64,000 bases of DNA from contig NZ_JADEUG010000008.1 of NCBI RefSeq assembly GCF_015163665.1, positions 62,001-126,000 of the forward strand. The letters are read 5' to 3'. The stretch comes from Xenorhabdus sp. BG5. Its GTDB lineage: Bacteria > Pseudomonadota > Gammaproteobacteria > Enterobacterales > Enterobacteriaceae. Below are positions 46,800 through 59,300 of this stretch, one piece after another. The notes below the pieces were generated by a model that was not told where the DNA came from, ran no database searches, and worked only from the letters and a program-made list of their open reading frames with translations. Position 1 is the stretch's first letter; the number at the start of each line of letters is the position of its first letter. The position numbers were made by a program, and so were the translations under genes.

Positions 46800-47182
46800 T
46801 TGCCTGCCAAAGTGTTATTGATATTCATCAATGGATTGAAAATGTTTTTACCAATAAACAGGAAGAGAATTCTGATTCATTGAATAAACTACTAAATAGT
46901 TTTACTCCTGATTTTACTATGATCACTTTGGCTAGTCAGCATGTCTCATTAAATCAAGTAAAAGACATGTTTGTTAATAGCATGGGCTCCAGACCAAATT
47001 TTAAAATTGAAGTTGATAACTGTACTGTGGTCGCATTCAGTAAAGAATATGTTGCCGTGCGTTATCGTGAAAAACAGACCAAAGATGGCAATACGAATTA
47101 CCGTTGGTCACTAGCCATTATCACGTTTAATGATGGTTATCCTCAGTGGCGTTATTTACATGAAACGGCGATTTCAGAATAA
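46778..47182 (+). CDS. NTF2/SnoaL-like small protein (DUF4440 type)
   Basis: A 134-aa protein with a cone-shaped alpha+beta (NTF2-like) pattern: an N-terminal helix, FTPDFTMITLASQ, and late strands YVAVRYREKQT and YRWSLAIITF followed by WRYLHET. GGAG precedes an ATG inside the exporter gene, so it is co-translated with it. Members are ligand-binding or enzymes of varied function; I cannot assign one. Confidence 0.7.
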   Translation: MRKQKELIACQSVIDIHQWIENVFTNKQEENSDSLNKLLNSFTPDFTMITLASQHVSLNQVKDMFVNSMGSRPNFKIEVDNCTVVAFSKEYVAVRYREKQTKDGNTNYRWSLAIITFNDGYPQWRYLHETAISE

Positions 47183-47222
47183 AATTTTACTCAGGCATGG
47201 CTAAATATCCAATTATTCAAGT

Positions 47223-47320
47223 AAATAGGTTTTCATAATACTGAGAGTATCAGATGTTGGAGTTCCTTACCCCGCGCTCCACGCGGGGTAAGGAATACTC
47301 CTATCATTTTGAAACGCTAT
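47223..47320. repeat. Dispersed palindromic repeat, copy 2 (98 bp)
   Basis: Near-identical to 11219-11309 from AAATAGGTTTTCATAATACT to TTTTGAAACGCTAT. The central hairpin is longer here, TTACCCCGC / GCGGGGTAA with extra stem. It begins five bases after the NRPS stop, on the 3' side of that gene, just as copy 1 follows azlD, and may serve as its terminator. Confidence 0.85.
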
Positions 47321-47325
47321 CTACA

Positions 47326-50300
47326 TTAAACCGCCTCCGCTTCACACGTCGTTGCCAACGCCATACTTAAGGTTTTAGCCAAAATGACTTTATTTTTACT
47401 CTCCTCCATCAGGCTAAAGTGGTCACCTGGTACAGAGATTAGCTGGAGCAAATAATCAGGCATGATCTGCTTCCAGCCTAACGACGGTTCCATACTCAAA
47501 GAGGGTAATGCGGATTCCGTAACGAAAGGAAGTTGCGGATAAGGTTCTGTCGCATAGAACTGGTGGAGCGTTATCGCCAATGTTTGTGGTTCATACTCTT
47601 TGACCATTTGCACATAATTTCCCATCTGTTCCCAACGTCTTGCGATCAAGTCAGGATGCAGGTTTACCGGGTATAGTCCCAATTCCTGCGCTGCGGCAAT
47701 AAATTGCACCAAATTCAGTTTATCAATTCTCTGATGCAATACCGCAATCTCCTCTTCATGTTCCCCGCCCGACTGTTTTGCCAGTTCAACAAGAAAATGG
47801 AGCTTTGGTTGAATGACCTGCTGCTTGAAGCAGTGAGGAGCAGGCGTATCAATCAAACCCAGAAAATCGACGGTCTCACCGGCACTTAAAAGTTGCTGGG
47901 CAATGGCATAGGCCAGTACGCCACCAGAAGAGTAACCGTAGATCCGGTATCGGCCTTCCGGTTGAACCGCCTTCATAAAGGTGATCATTTTGGCAGCCAA
48001 CTCCTCAAGAGCCGATATTGCCTCTTCATTGATGGACGGCCAGGGCAAGGCATAAATCGGATAATCCGACTGAATATGTTTAGCTAATCCAAAGACATAG
48101 GAGTAATCGTACATACCACTAGGCACAAAGAATAACGGCGGTTCTGTTCCGAAGGGTCGCACAGGTATCGCACTGCTTTGCGGTTGGGACAGTGGATCTA
48201 ATGTGATTTTTGATACCAGTTCAGCCAGCACAGGGAATTGGAATAGGTTATTCAATGTACACATCAAACCACGACCTGCGGCTAGGTTTATCATCCGCAT
48301 AGCAAGCAGCGAGTGTCCCCCCAACGCAAAGAAATTGTCATATCGGCCTATTTGCTCAACCTCCAACAATTCACGCCAGATAGCAGCCATTGCGATCTCA
48401 ACCTCCCCCTGCGGCGCTTCATAGGCTTGATGAACAAAGGCATTCTGATCAGGCTCCGGCAGTGCCTGACGATCCAACTTACCGTTAGGACTTAGCGGAA
48501 ATGCATCCAGACGGACAAACGCAGCCGGCACCATGTAGTCAGGCAACAGTACTCTCAAATGGCTATACAAACAGGTTGTCAGGCCATCATCCGCCGGTGC
48601 CACCACATAAGCGACCAAACGTTTATCCTGCCCCTCACCCAGAGCCAGAACGATAGCTTCACGCACGGTCGGGTACGCCATCAGCCGGGCTTCGATCTCA
48701 CCCGGCTCAATACGGAATCCCCGGATTTTCACTTGCTGGTCGTTACGGCCAATAAACACCAGGTTACCATCCGGCAAATAGCGGGCCAAATCACCGGTGC
48801 GGTACATCCGTGCATCCGGTATCTGACTAAAAGGGTCCGTCAGGAAACGTTCAGCCGTCAGATCAGAGCGATTGAGATAACCACGTGCTACACCATCACC
48901 ACCAATATACAACTCGCCGACCGCTCCCAGTGGAACCGGCTGGCCGCGATCATCCAGCAGATAAACACAGGTGTTGGCTGTCGGACGTCCGATCGGCGTT
49001 AATGTATCGATATAATCTGCCGGACAACGCCAAGTGGTGGCACATACCGTAATTTCTGTCGGACCGTAAGCATTGAACAGCGTGGCACGGCCACACAGTG
49101 ACTGGAGTAGCGCCGCACCAGGCGCTTCTCCGCCCAGTATCAATGTTGGTCTTAGGTTTATCTCTGGCAAATCTGCGCCATCCCTGAGCAAAGCTGGTGG
49201 CAGGCAGGCATGAGTCACCGCCTGTTCTTCCAGATAATGCCAAAGGCGGAGTGGATCCTGACGAACCGCGTCAACAGGAATATCCAAGGTGGCACCACCA
49301 CACAAAGCCATCATGATTTCCCAGACGCTGGCATCGAAACCAAATGAGGCGAATTGCAACATCCGGCTATGAGAATGAATGTCAAACTGGCTGATTTTAT
49401 CTCTGATAAGGTTGACCAACCCACGATGTTCAACCATCACCCCTTTCGGCATACCGGTCGAGCCAGAAGTATAAATCACATAGGCCAGATGCCGTGAAGT
49501 TAACGCAGGGATCTGCGGATTGTTATCCGGTTGGTCAGGCAGAGTATTCGGGTCAAGTACGGTTAATTTCGTCAGCGCTTCGTCACCTAATGCAGCACGC
49601 CCGATATTATCCGCCAGTACGACCAATGGAGCAGCATCATTCAGCATATACGCCAGACGATCACCCGGATAGGCAGGGTCCAGTGGTACGTAGGCACCAC
49701 CCGCTTTCAGTACAGCCAATAGCGCCACCAACATCGCTGGCGAACGGGTCACACAAATCGCCACCCGCTGATCCGGTACTACCCCCAGAGAGATAAGCTG
49801 ATGAGCGAGTCGGTTGGCCTGAACATTCAGTTCCGCATAGCTGAAGATCTGCTCCCGATGTATCATCGCTGTAGCATTTGGGGTTTTCTCCACCTGTTGC
49901 TCAACCCACTGATGGATACACATTTGCTCGGAATAGGCTATTTCCGTTGCATTCCGCGTTTCCAGCAACAACTTACGTTCCGCCGGTGACAAAATATCCA
50001 TTTCCCTGACGGGTTGTTGTGGATTAGCCACCATGACTTGCAATACGGTGTGCAGATAACCCACATACCGCTCGATTGTCTGTTGATCAAACAAGGCCGT
50101 TGCATAATTCAGAGTACCTGCAATTCTGCCGTCTTCCTCAAACAGGTTAAGTTCAAGATCAAACTTAACCACATCAAAACCCTGATCAACCGGTAAGACT
50201 TCCAGCTCTGGCAATTTCCACTCTATTCTCTCATTGTTCTGCCAGGCAAACATCACCTGAAACAGCGGGGTATGCGCCAGTCTGCGCGGCGGTTGCACAA

Positions 50301-53300
50301 TTTCCAGCACCTGTTCAAACGGCAGATCCTGATTATCCTGTGCCGTCAACGTAGTTTTCCGTACACGCGCAAGTAATTCCGCCACATCCGGCGTGCCCGA
50401 TAAGTCGATACGTAAGGCCAATACATTGACAAAGAAACCCACCAAGGATTCAATTTCCTGACGACCACGGCCAGCACAAGGTGTGCCGATAACCAGATCA
50501 CTTTGACCTGACAGACGTGACAAAACCATCGCCCAAGCTGACAGAATGGTTATGAATAACGTTGTCCCCTGCTGTTCACTCAGGCGCTTGAGGGATTTTG
50601 TTAACACTTCATCCAGATTGATAGGCAATGAACTCCCTATAAACGATTGCTGGGGAGGACGTGGCCGATCGGTGGGTAAATCAAGCAGTACCGGTGTACC
50701 CGCCAACATGGTACGCCAACAGTCAGATTGGGACTGTAAACGCTCACCCGAAAGCCACTGACGCTGCCATGCCGCATAATCAGGATACTGAATCATCAAC
50801 GGTGGTAGTGGATCAGGTTGACCGGTCACAAAAGCCGTATAGAGGGCACTTAGCTCTGTGTTCAGTATTCCCAAAGACCAGCCATCAAAAATAATATGAT
50901 GTAAGATCAACAGAAATACATAATCATTGTCCGCCAGCTGTATCAAACTGGAGCGGATTAATGGCCCCTGTGCAAGATCAAACGATCGCCCAAACTCCTC
51001 CATACACAAACGCTTAAGTTGTCCATCCGCGTCAGGTACGCCGCGCAGATCATATTGCTTCATGGATAGACCGGGTTCAGGCGGTAATAGCCTGACTTGG
51101 GGTTGACCGTCAACCGTCACAATGACAGAACGCAAGGCTTCGTGGCGGGCAAACAGCGCATTCAGCGCCTGCTGCCAGGCAGCGATATCAAACTGACCAC
51201 GCACACGCTGTATGACAGGAATATGATAAGTATCACTCACCCTTTCAAACTGCGAAAGGAACCACAAATGATGCTGGCTAAACGACAATGGCAGAGCACT
51301 ATCGCGGGATACCGGAGTAATCTCAGGCAACCTGTCACTATCTTCATTACATTGTGCGTAAATTCTCTCCGCAAAAGCAGCCAGAGTGGGTGCCATAAAC
51401 AAAGTAACAAGCGGTAGCTCAACACCGAAAGCGGCGACACGGTTCATCACTCGCGCAGCCATCAATGAATGTCCCCCCAACGCGAAGAAATTATCATGTC
51501 GACTAATCTGCTCAACCCCTAACACCTCACGCCAGATAGCCGCTAATGCCGTTTCTATTTCCCCTTGCGGCGCTTCATAAACCTGACGGGCAAAGTCTTC
51601 CTCTCCCGGAGCTGGCAATGCCCGCCGATCCAACTTGCCGTTAGAAGTTAGCGGGAAAGCGGTCAAACAGACGAAAGCCGCCGGCACCATATAATCAGGT
51701 AACAGAGCACTCAAATGCTCACGCAGACTCGCTGCCAATCCGTCATGCGATTCTGCTAACACATAAGCGACCAAACGTTTATCCTGCCCATCACCCAGCG
51801 CTAATACCTGCGCTTCACGTACCGCAAAATGTTCTGTCAGCCGAGCTTCAATTTCTCCCGGTTCAATTCGAAAACCACGGATTTTAATTTGCTGGTCATT
51901 ACGCCCCACAAATACCAGATTGCCATCCGGCAGATAGCGAACCAAATCGCCGGTGCGATACATGCGGGCATCAGTGCCCGCATTAAACGGATCAGCCAGG
52001 AAACGTTCACTGGTCAGCTCAGGACGATTGAGATAGCCACGGGCAACACCGGCTCCCCCAATATACAGCTCACCCACCGCCCCTAAAGGCACCGGCTGAC
52101 TGAGGGCATCCAGCAGATAAATTCGGGTGTTAGCCGTCGGACGTCCAATCGGAATGGCTCCTCCCTGATAGTCTGATGGACAACGCCAGGCGCTGGCGCA
52201 AACGGTGATTTCTGTCGGGCCATAAGCATTGAATACTGTTGCCCGATCACTCAGTGACTGAAGCAAGGCTACACCAGGCACCTCACCGCCCAATATTAAA
52301 GTTGGTTTGATGGTTATCGCTGGTAAATCTGCACCATCCCGCAGCAGCGCAGGTGTCAAACAAGCGTGCGTCACTGATTGATCTTCCAGATAATGCCAGA
52401 GACATCCCGGCTCTTGACGAATAGCATTGTCAGGAATAACCAGACTGGCACCACTGCCTAATGCCATCATGATTTCCCAGACACTGGCATCGAAACCAAA
52501 TGAAGCGAATTGCAACATCCGGCTATGGGAATGAACAGCGAACTGGGCGATTTTATCCTGGATAAGGTTGACCAATCCGCCATGTTCAACCATCACGCCT
52601 TTCGGCGTCCCCGTCGAGCCGGAGGTGTAAATCACATAAGCCAGATGACTGGAGGTTAACGCCGCGACATATGGGTTATTATCTGGTTGATCAGGCAATG
52701 AATTCGGATCAAGAACAACATGCTGCGAAAGTATTTGCTCATTTAATGCTGAACGTCCGGTATTATCTGTCAACAAAATAGTCGGTGCTGCATCGGTCAA
52801 AATATGGATCAAACGTTCACCCGGATATGCAGGATCCAGCGGCACGTAAGCACCACCCGCTTTCAATATTGCCAGCAGCCCCACGATCCGCGCCGGTGAA
52901 CTTGCCACGCAAATCGCCACCCGCTGATCCGGCTCAACACCCAGCGCGATAAGCTGATGCGCCAGCCGGTTAGCACGGATATTTAATTCCGCATAGCTAA
53001 TGGCTTGGTTTTCATAGACCAATGCCGTGGCGTCCGGGGCATTCTCCACCTGTTGTTCAAACAATTGATGAATGCACAGCTGATCAGGATAGAGGGTTTC
53101 GGTCGCATTCCTGGTTTTCAGCAATAATGTGCGCTCAGTTTCCGGCAGAATTTCCAACATCTGTACCGACGTTTCTGGCGTCTGTTCAAGTGCTTCTGCC
53201 AGGCTCTCCAGCGCCTGCTGCATGTAACCGCATAGCCTTTCCGGATCAAAAGGTTGCACTACCTGAGTCGTCAGCCCCAAATCGGAACCCCCATCCTCTA

Positions 53301-56300
53301 CCGATAATACAAACGGGTAGTTAGTCCGTTCCTGTGCCCCAAGGAATTCAATGCCGCTGATGATTTCATCTGATGTGATTGGCTGGGTATTATGCCGGTA
53401 ATTTAACAGCGCATTGAATAGCGGGGTCCCACTGGCTACCCCACTGCAACGTTGAGCCAACGCCAGTGATGCATGTTCATGCGCTAATAGCCCTGCCAAT
53501 CGGTTATGGGCGGCCTGTACGCTCTCTCGCACCGGAGTTTCATCTATATCCAACCGTAACGGCAAGGTATTAATAAACAGCCCCATGCCATTGTCAGCAC
53601 CTTCGCCAGCCTGCATACGCCCAAACAGCACCGTGCCAAACACCACTTGCTTCTGACCACTGGTACGCGACAATACCTGCGCCCAGGCCAAATGGCACAG
53701 CGCCGCCACACTAACACCCAAACGCCGGGCCTGATTACGCAGGCGGTGATTCAGTGCAGGCGGCAGCATTCTGTGCGATTCCGTCACCTGTGAGCCGTCA
53801 TGGTGTACTTCCGTCAATCCGAATGGCAGCGTAGGCTCATCCACCACCGCCAGCATATCGGTAAAGAAACGGGTATGTTCTTCCTGACTGATCCCCAATC
53901 GAGACTGAGCGACCAAAGTACGGAAAGGTACTGGCGCAGGCAAGCTGTCTCCCCGTCCGGTAAGATACGCCTGCACTTCGCTGTTCATCACTTCCAGCGT
54001 GGTATGGTCACCAATCAGGTGATGTAACAGTTGCAACAAGATCCAGCGGCCATCAATATCCTGTGCAATAACAAAGCGCAACAATGGTGCCTGACTCAGA
54101 TCAATACGATACTGGCACGGATCAAAGCGTTGGAACAGTTGGTCACTGATCGCGCCGTCAGCCGGATTGAGTGTCAATTCTGTGATGAATAAGGGAACTT
54201 GACGACAAACCACCTGAGCCGGAGCGGATAATCCCTCCCAGATAAAAGCGGTTCGCAGGATATCATGGCGATCAACCACCTGTTGAACGGCAGCCAGATA
54301 ACGATCCAGCAAAGACCGATCGGCGAAAATCTGTTGGGTTAACAGAAGATAAGGATCGCCTTCATTTGCCAGCAGATGGTGGAATAAAATGCCATCCTGT
54401 AGCGGAGACAAGGCATAGATATCCTGAATGTTAGCCATTCCACCCGATATCTGATCAACAATACAGTCAATTTCACCCTGATTGAGGTTAATCAGCGGCA
54501 ACATTTCCGGTGTTAACACAGACGTATCCGGTGTAATACGGTTCTCAGGCACCTTGATCTCATAATGCTGAGACAAAGACTGAGCCAGCACATTCAATGT
54601 CGGATGCTGGAATAGCGTTTGTACCGAGATACCCAACCCCATACACCGCAAACGCTCAATCATCCGTACCGCCAACAGGGAGTGGCCCCCCAAGGCAAAG
54701 AAGCTGTCGTGCCGACTGATCTTCTCAACTTCCAGCAATTCACACCAAATGGCCGCTAATGCTATTTCTATCTCCCCTTGCGGGGCTTCATAGACCTGAC
54801 GGGCAAAGGCTTTCTCGCCTGGTGCGGGCAGCGCCTGGCGATCCAGCTTACCGTTTGGCGTCAACGGAAACGCATCCAGACGTACAAAAGCCGTCGGCAC
54901 CATATAATCCGGCAACTGCGCACTCAGGTGTTCACGCAGACGGGCGGCCAATCCATCATCCTCTTGCGCCACCACATAAGCCACCAGGCGTTTATTTTGT
55001 CCATCACCCAACGCCACGACCAATGCCTCACTCACCAACGAGTGTTCAGTCAACCGAGTTTCAATTTCTCCCAATTCAATTCGGAAGCCACGGATTTTAA
55101 CCTGTTGGTCATTACGGCCAACAAATACCAAATTGCCGTCCGGCAGGTAACGGGCCAAATCTCCAGTTCGATACATCCGCGCATCCGGTATCTGGCTAAA
55201 AGGGTCCGTCAGGAAACGTTCAGCCGTCAAATCAGGGCGATTGAGATAGCCACGGGCTATACCCACACCACCAATGTATAACTCACCTACGGCGCCCAGC
55301 GGCACCGGCTGACCGTGTTTGTCCAACAGATAGACGCGTTTGTTCACTGTCGGTCTACCGATGGGAATTAATCCCCCTGTATAGTCTGACGGGCAATTCC
55401 AGGTGGTAGCGCAAACGGTGATTTCCGTCGGGCCATAGGCATTGAACAGCGTGGCCTGACGGTTTAATGTCTGGATTAACGTCGGACTAGGTGCTTCACC
55501 GCCCAGTATCACGGTTGGCTTGATCGTCAGCATGGGTAAATCCGCACCATCCCGTAGCAACGCAGGTGTCAAACACGCGTGCGTCACCGATTGCTCTTCC
55601 AGATAATGCCAGAGACGGTGCGGATCTTGCCGGATTGTTTCCGTCGGAATAACCAGCATAGCCCCACTGCTCAACGTCATCATGATTTCCCAGACGCTGG
55701 CATCGAAGCCAAATGAGGCAAACTGCAACATCCGGCTGGTGACACCAATATCAAACTGAGCAATGTGTTCCAGCGTCAGGTTAACCAAACTCTGATGTTC
55801 AATCATCACCCCTTTCGGTCTGCCAGTGGAGCCGGATGTGTAGATCACATACGCCAGATGCCGTGAGGTGAGATTAGGGATCTGTGGGTTATTGTCTGGC
55901 TGATCCGGCAGAGTATTTGGATCGAGTACAGTTAACGTCGTCAGTGCTTCTTCACCCAATGCAGCCCGTCCAATATGATCCGCCAGCAAAACTGTTGGTG
56001 CAGCATCAGTCAGCAGGTAAGCCAGACGTTCGCCCGGATAAGCCGGATCTAATGGCACATATGCCCCGCCCGCTTTCAACACCGCCAGCAATCCCACGAT
56101 TCTCTCCAGTGATCGTGTCACACAAATGGCTACGGGTTGATCGGGGATAACACCGAATGCCATCAGTTGATGTGCTAATCGGTTGGCACGGGCATTCAAT
56201 TCAGCATAGCTGAGCGTCTGGTTTTCATACCTTACCGCTATCGCATCCGGGGTTCGCTCTACCTGTTGTTCAATCAGCTGATGAATACACAATTGTTCAG

Positions 56301-59300
56301 GATATGGCGCGACGGTTGCATTCCAGGTTTCCAGCAACAACTGGCGCTCTACGGGTGCCAGAATATTCATTTCCCCGACTGGCTGCTGAATATCCGCGAC
56401 CATCGCTTGCAGTATTGTGTGCAAATATTCAACGTGTCGTTCGATTGTCGATTGATCAAATAGGGCGGTTGAATAACCGAGATAACCGACAATCCGGTCT
56501 TCCTCTTCAAACAAGTTAAGTTCAAGATCAAATTTAACGACATCAAAGGCTTGATCGAGCGGTGAAATTGTCAGCCCCGGCAATCGCCATTCCACGATCT
56601 CATTGCTCTGCCAGGCAAACATCACCTGAAACAATGGAGTATGCGCCAGTCTACGTGGGGGTTGTACGATTTCTACCACTTGTTCAAACGGCAAATCTTG
56701 ATGCTCCTGTGCCGCCAGCGCGGTTTGCCGCACACGCGCCAGTAACTCCGTCACATTAGGCTCACCCGATAAGTCGATACGCAAGGCCAAGGTATTAACA
56801 AAGAAACCAATCAAGGATTCCACTTCCCGACGACTGCGACCGGCACAAGGTGTACCGATAACCACATCATCCTGACCTGACAGACGCGACAGAACTATTG
56901 ACCAGGCTGATAGCAAGGTCATAAATAACGTGGCCCCCTGTTGTTCACTCAGACGCTTAAGAGATGCTGTTAACTCTGCGTCCAGATTGATAGGCCACAA
57001 GTTCCCTGCAAACAGCTGTTCAGGTGGACGTGGTCGATCAGTTGGCAAATCCAGCAAGACTGGCGCGTCAGCCAACACCCTGCGCCAATAATCGGATTGA
57101 ACCTGAACCCTCTCCGCAGAAAGCCACTGACGCTGCCATGCCGCATAATCAGGGTATTGGATCATCAACGGCGGCAACGGATTAGGTTGTTGGTTTAAAC
57201 AGGCTGAATAAAGTGCATTTAGTTCTGATTTCAATATTCCTAAAGACCAGCCATCAGACACAATATGGTGTTGGGTCAGCAGGAAGACATACTCATCGTC
57301 AGCCAGTTGTATCAGAACAGAACGAATTAAGGGATCACAGGCAAGATTAAACGGCATCTTAGCTTCCTGCTCACACAAACGCTTAAGCTGTTCATCCACC
57401 TCAATTGCTTTACGTAAATCGTATTTTTTCATCGGCAAACCAAAGTTCGCCGACAGGAGTTCAACCTGTGGCTGCTCATTTACGGTGATAAAAACGGAAC
57501 GTAATGCTTCATGGCGAGCAAACAGGTGATTCAACGCCTGCTGCCAGGCATGAATATCAAGCTGGCCCTGTAAACGCAGTGCTAACGGAATATGGTAGGT
57601 ATCACTCATCCCCTCAAACTGTGCCAGGAACCACAGACGCTGTTGCGCGAATGACAGGGGCAGCGCTCCGTCATGGGGTATCGGTGTGATGGCAGGCAAT
57701 GCCCCACTTTGTTCGTGAAGATGTTCATCAACTACCTTAGCAAAAGCCAGCAAGACAGGCGATTTAAACAATGTAGTCAGCGGCAGTTCAGCACCGAAAG
57801 CCGCAATACGGTTCATCACCCGCATCGCCAACAGCGAATGGCCCCCCAGAGCAAAGAAATTGTCATGCCGACTGATTTGCTCAACATCCAACAACTCGCG
57901 CCAGATAGCCGCCAAGGCTATTTCAGTTTCTCCTTGCGGCACTTCATAAACCTGACGGGCAAAGTCTTCCTCCCCCGGCATCGGCAATGCCCGACGATCC
58001 AGTTTACCGTTTGGCGTCAACGGGAATTCATCCAGACGTACAAAAGCCGCCGGCACCATATAATCAGGTAAGATTGCGCTTAAGTGGGCACGCAGGTTGT
58101 TGATTAGTCCATCATCTGCTTGCGCTATGATATAGGCGACCAACCGTTTGTCCTGCCCGTCACCTAACACCCGCACCGCAGCCTCACGCACCGCAGTGTA
58201 CTCCTTCAACCGCGCTTCAATTTCCCCCGGTTCAATTCGAAAACCACGGATTTTGACCTGCTGATCATTACGGCCAAAAAATTCCAGATTGCCATCCGGC
58301 AGATAGCGAGCCAAATCGCCAGTCCGATACATGCGCGCAGCCGGTTGATCACTAAAAGGATCAAGCAGGAAGCGTTCAGCCGTGAGTTCAGGGCGATTAA
58401 AATAACCACAGGCAACACCGTCCCCACCAATATAAATCTCACCGATAGCCCCCAGTGGCACGGGTTGACCATAAGCGTTCAACAAATAGAGGCGTGTGTT
58501 AGCAATGGGTCGGCCAATGGGAAGTTTTGTCGTCCCTACTGGCAATTCAGTGATACGGTATGTCGTGGTAAACGTCGTTCCCTCACTCGGCCCATAGCCA
58601 TTCAATAACTGCTGAGGCGGGCTATTACGCAGGACTTGAGCAATCACATGCGGATTAAGAACATCCCCTCCGACAATCAAGATATTGATCTGTGGGAGAA
58701 CCGCAGACAACTCCGCGGCCAGTCGGTTAAACAATCCAACCGTCAGCCACAGGACAGTGATCCGGTGAACCTGTAAAACCTGAATAAACGCCTGTGGTGT
58801 CAATAAGGTCGCGTGGTCGATGACCACCAGCGCGCCACCATTGAGCAAAGGCGTCCAGACTTCGAAGGTACTGGCGTCGAAAGCCGGGTTAGCGGTAAAG
58901 GCTACTCGGTCAGCCTGTCCGGTTTCAGCATAACCATTATTGATAACCAACCGAACCACCGCCCGATGAGGCACTACCACGCCTTTGGGTGTGCCAGTAG
59001 AGCCAGAGGTATACATGATATACGCCGCTCCCGTGCTGGAAGCGGGTAAATCAAGATTGAGGCGATCTTCTTCCCTGATGGTGCTCATTTCACCAGAGAA
59101 ACGAAATATCGGCACAGTCAGGAGGTCAGCCGAAATATCAGCCCACATATCGGTGAGCAGCAATTTGGCTGAACAATCTTTTATCAACCCATTCTTCCGC
59201 TCGTCCGGCACACCAGGATCAATCGGGACATACACCGCACCCGCCTTGAGAATAGCTAACTGAGCCACGACCAGCTCAATAGATCGCTCTAACAAGAGCG

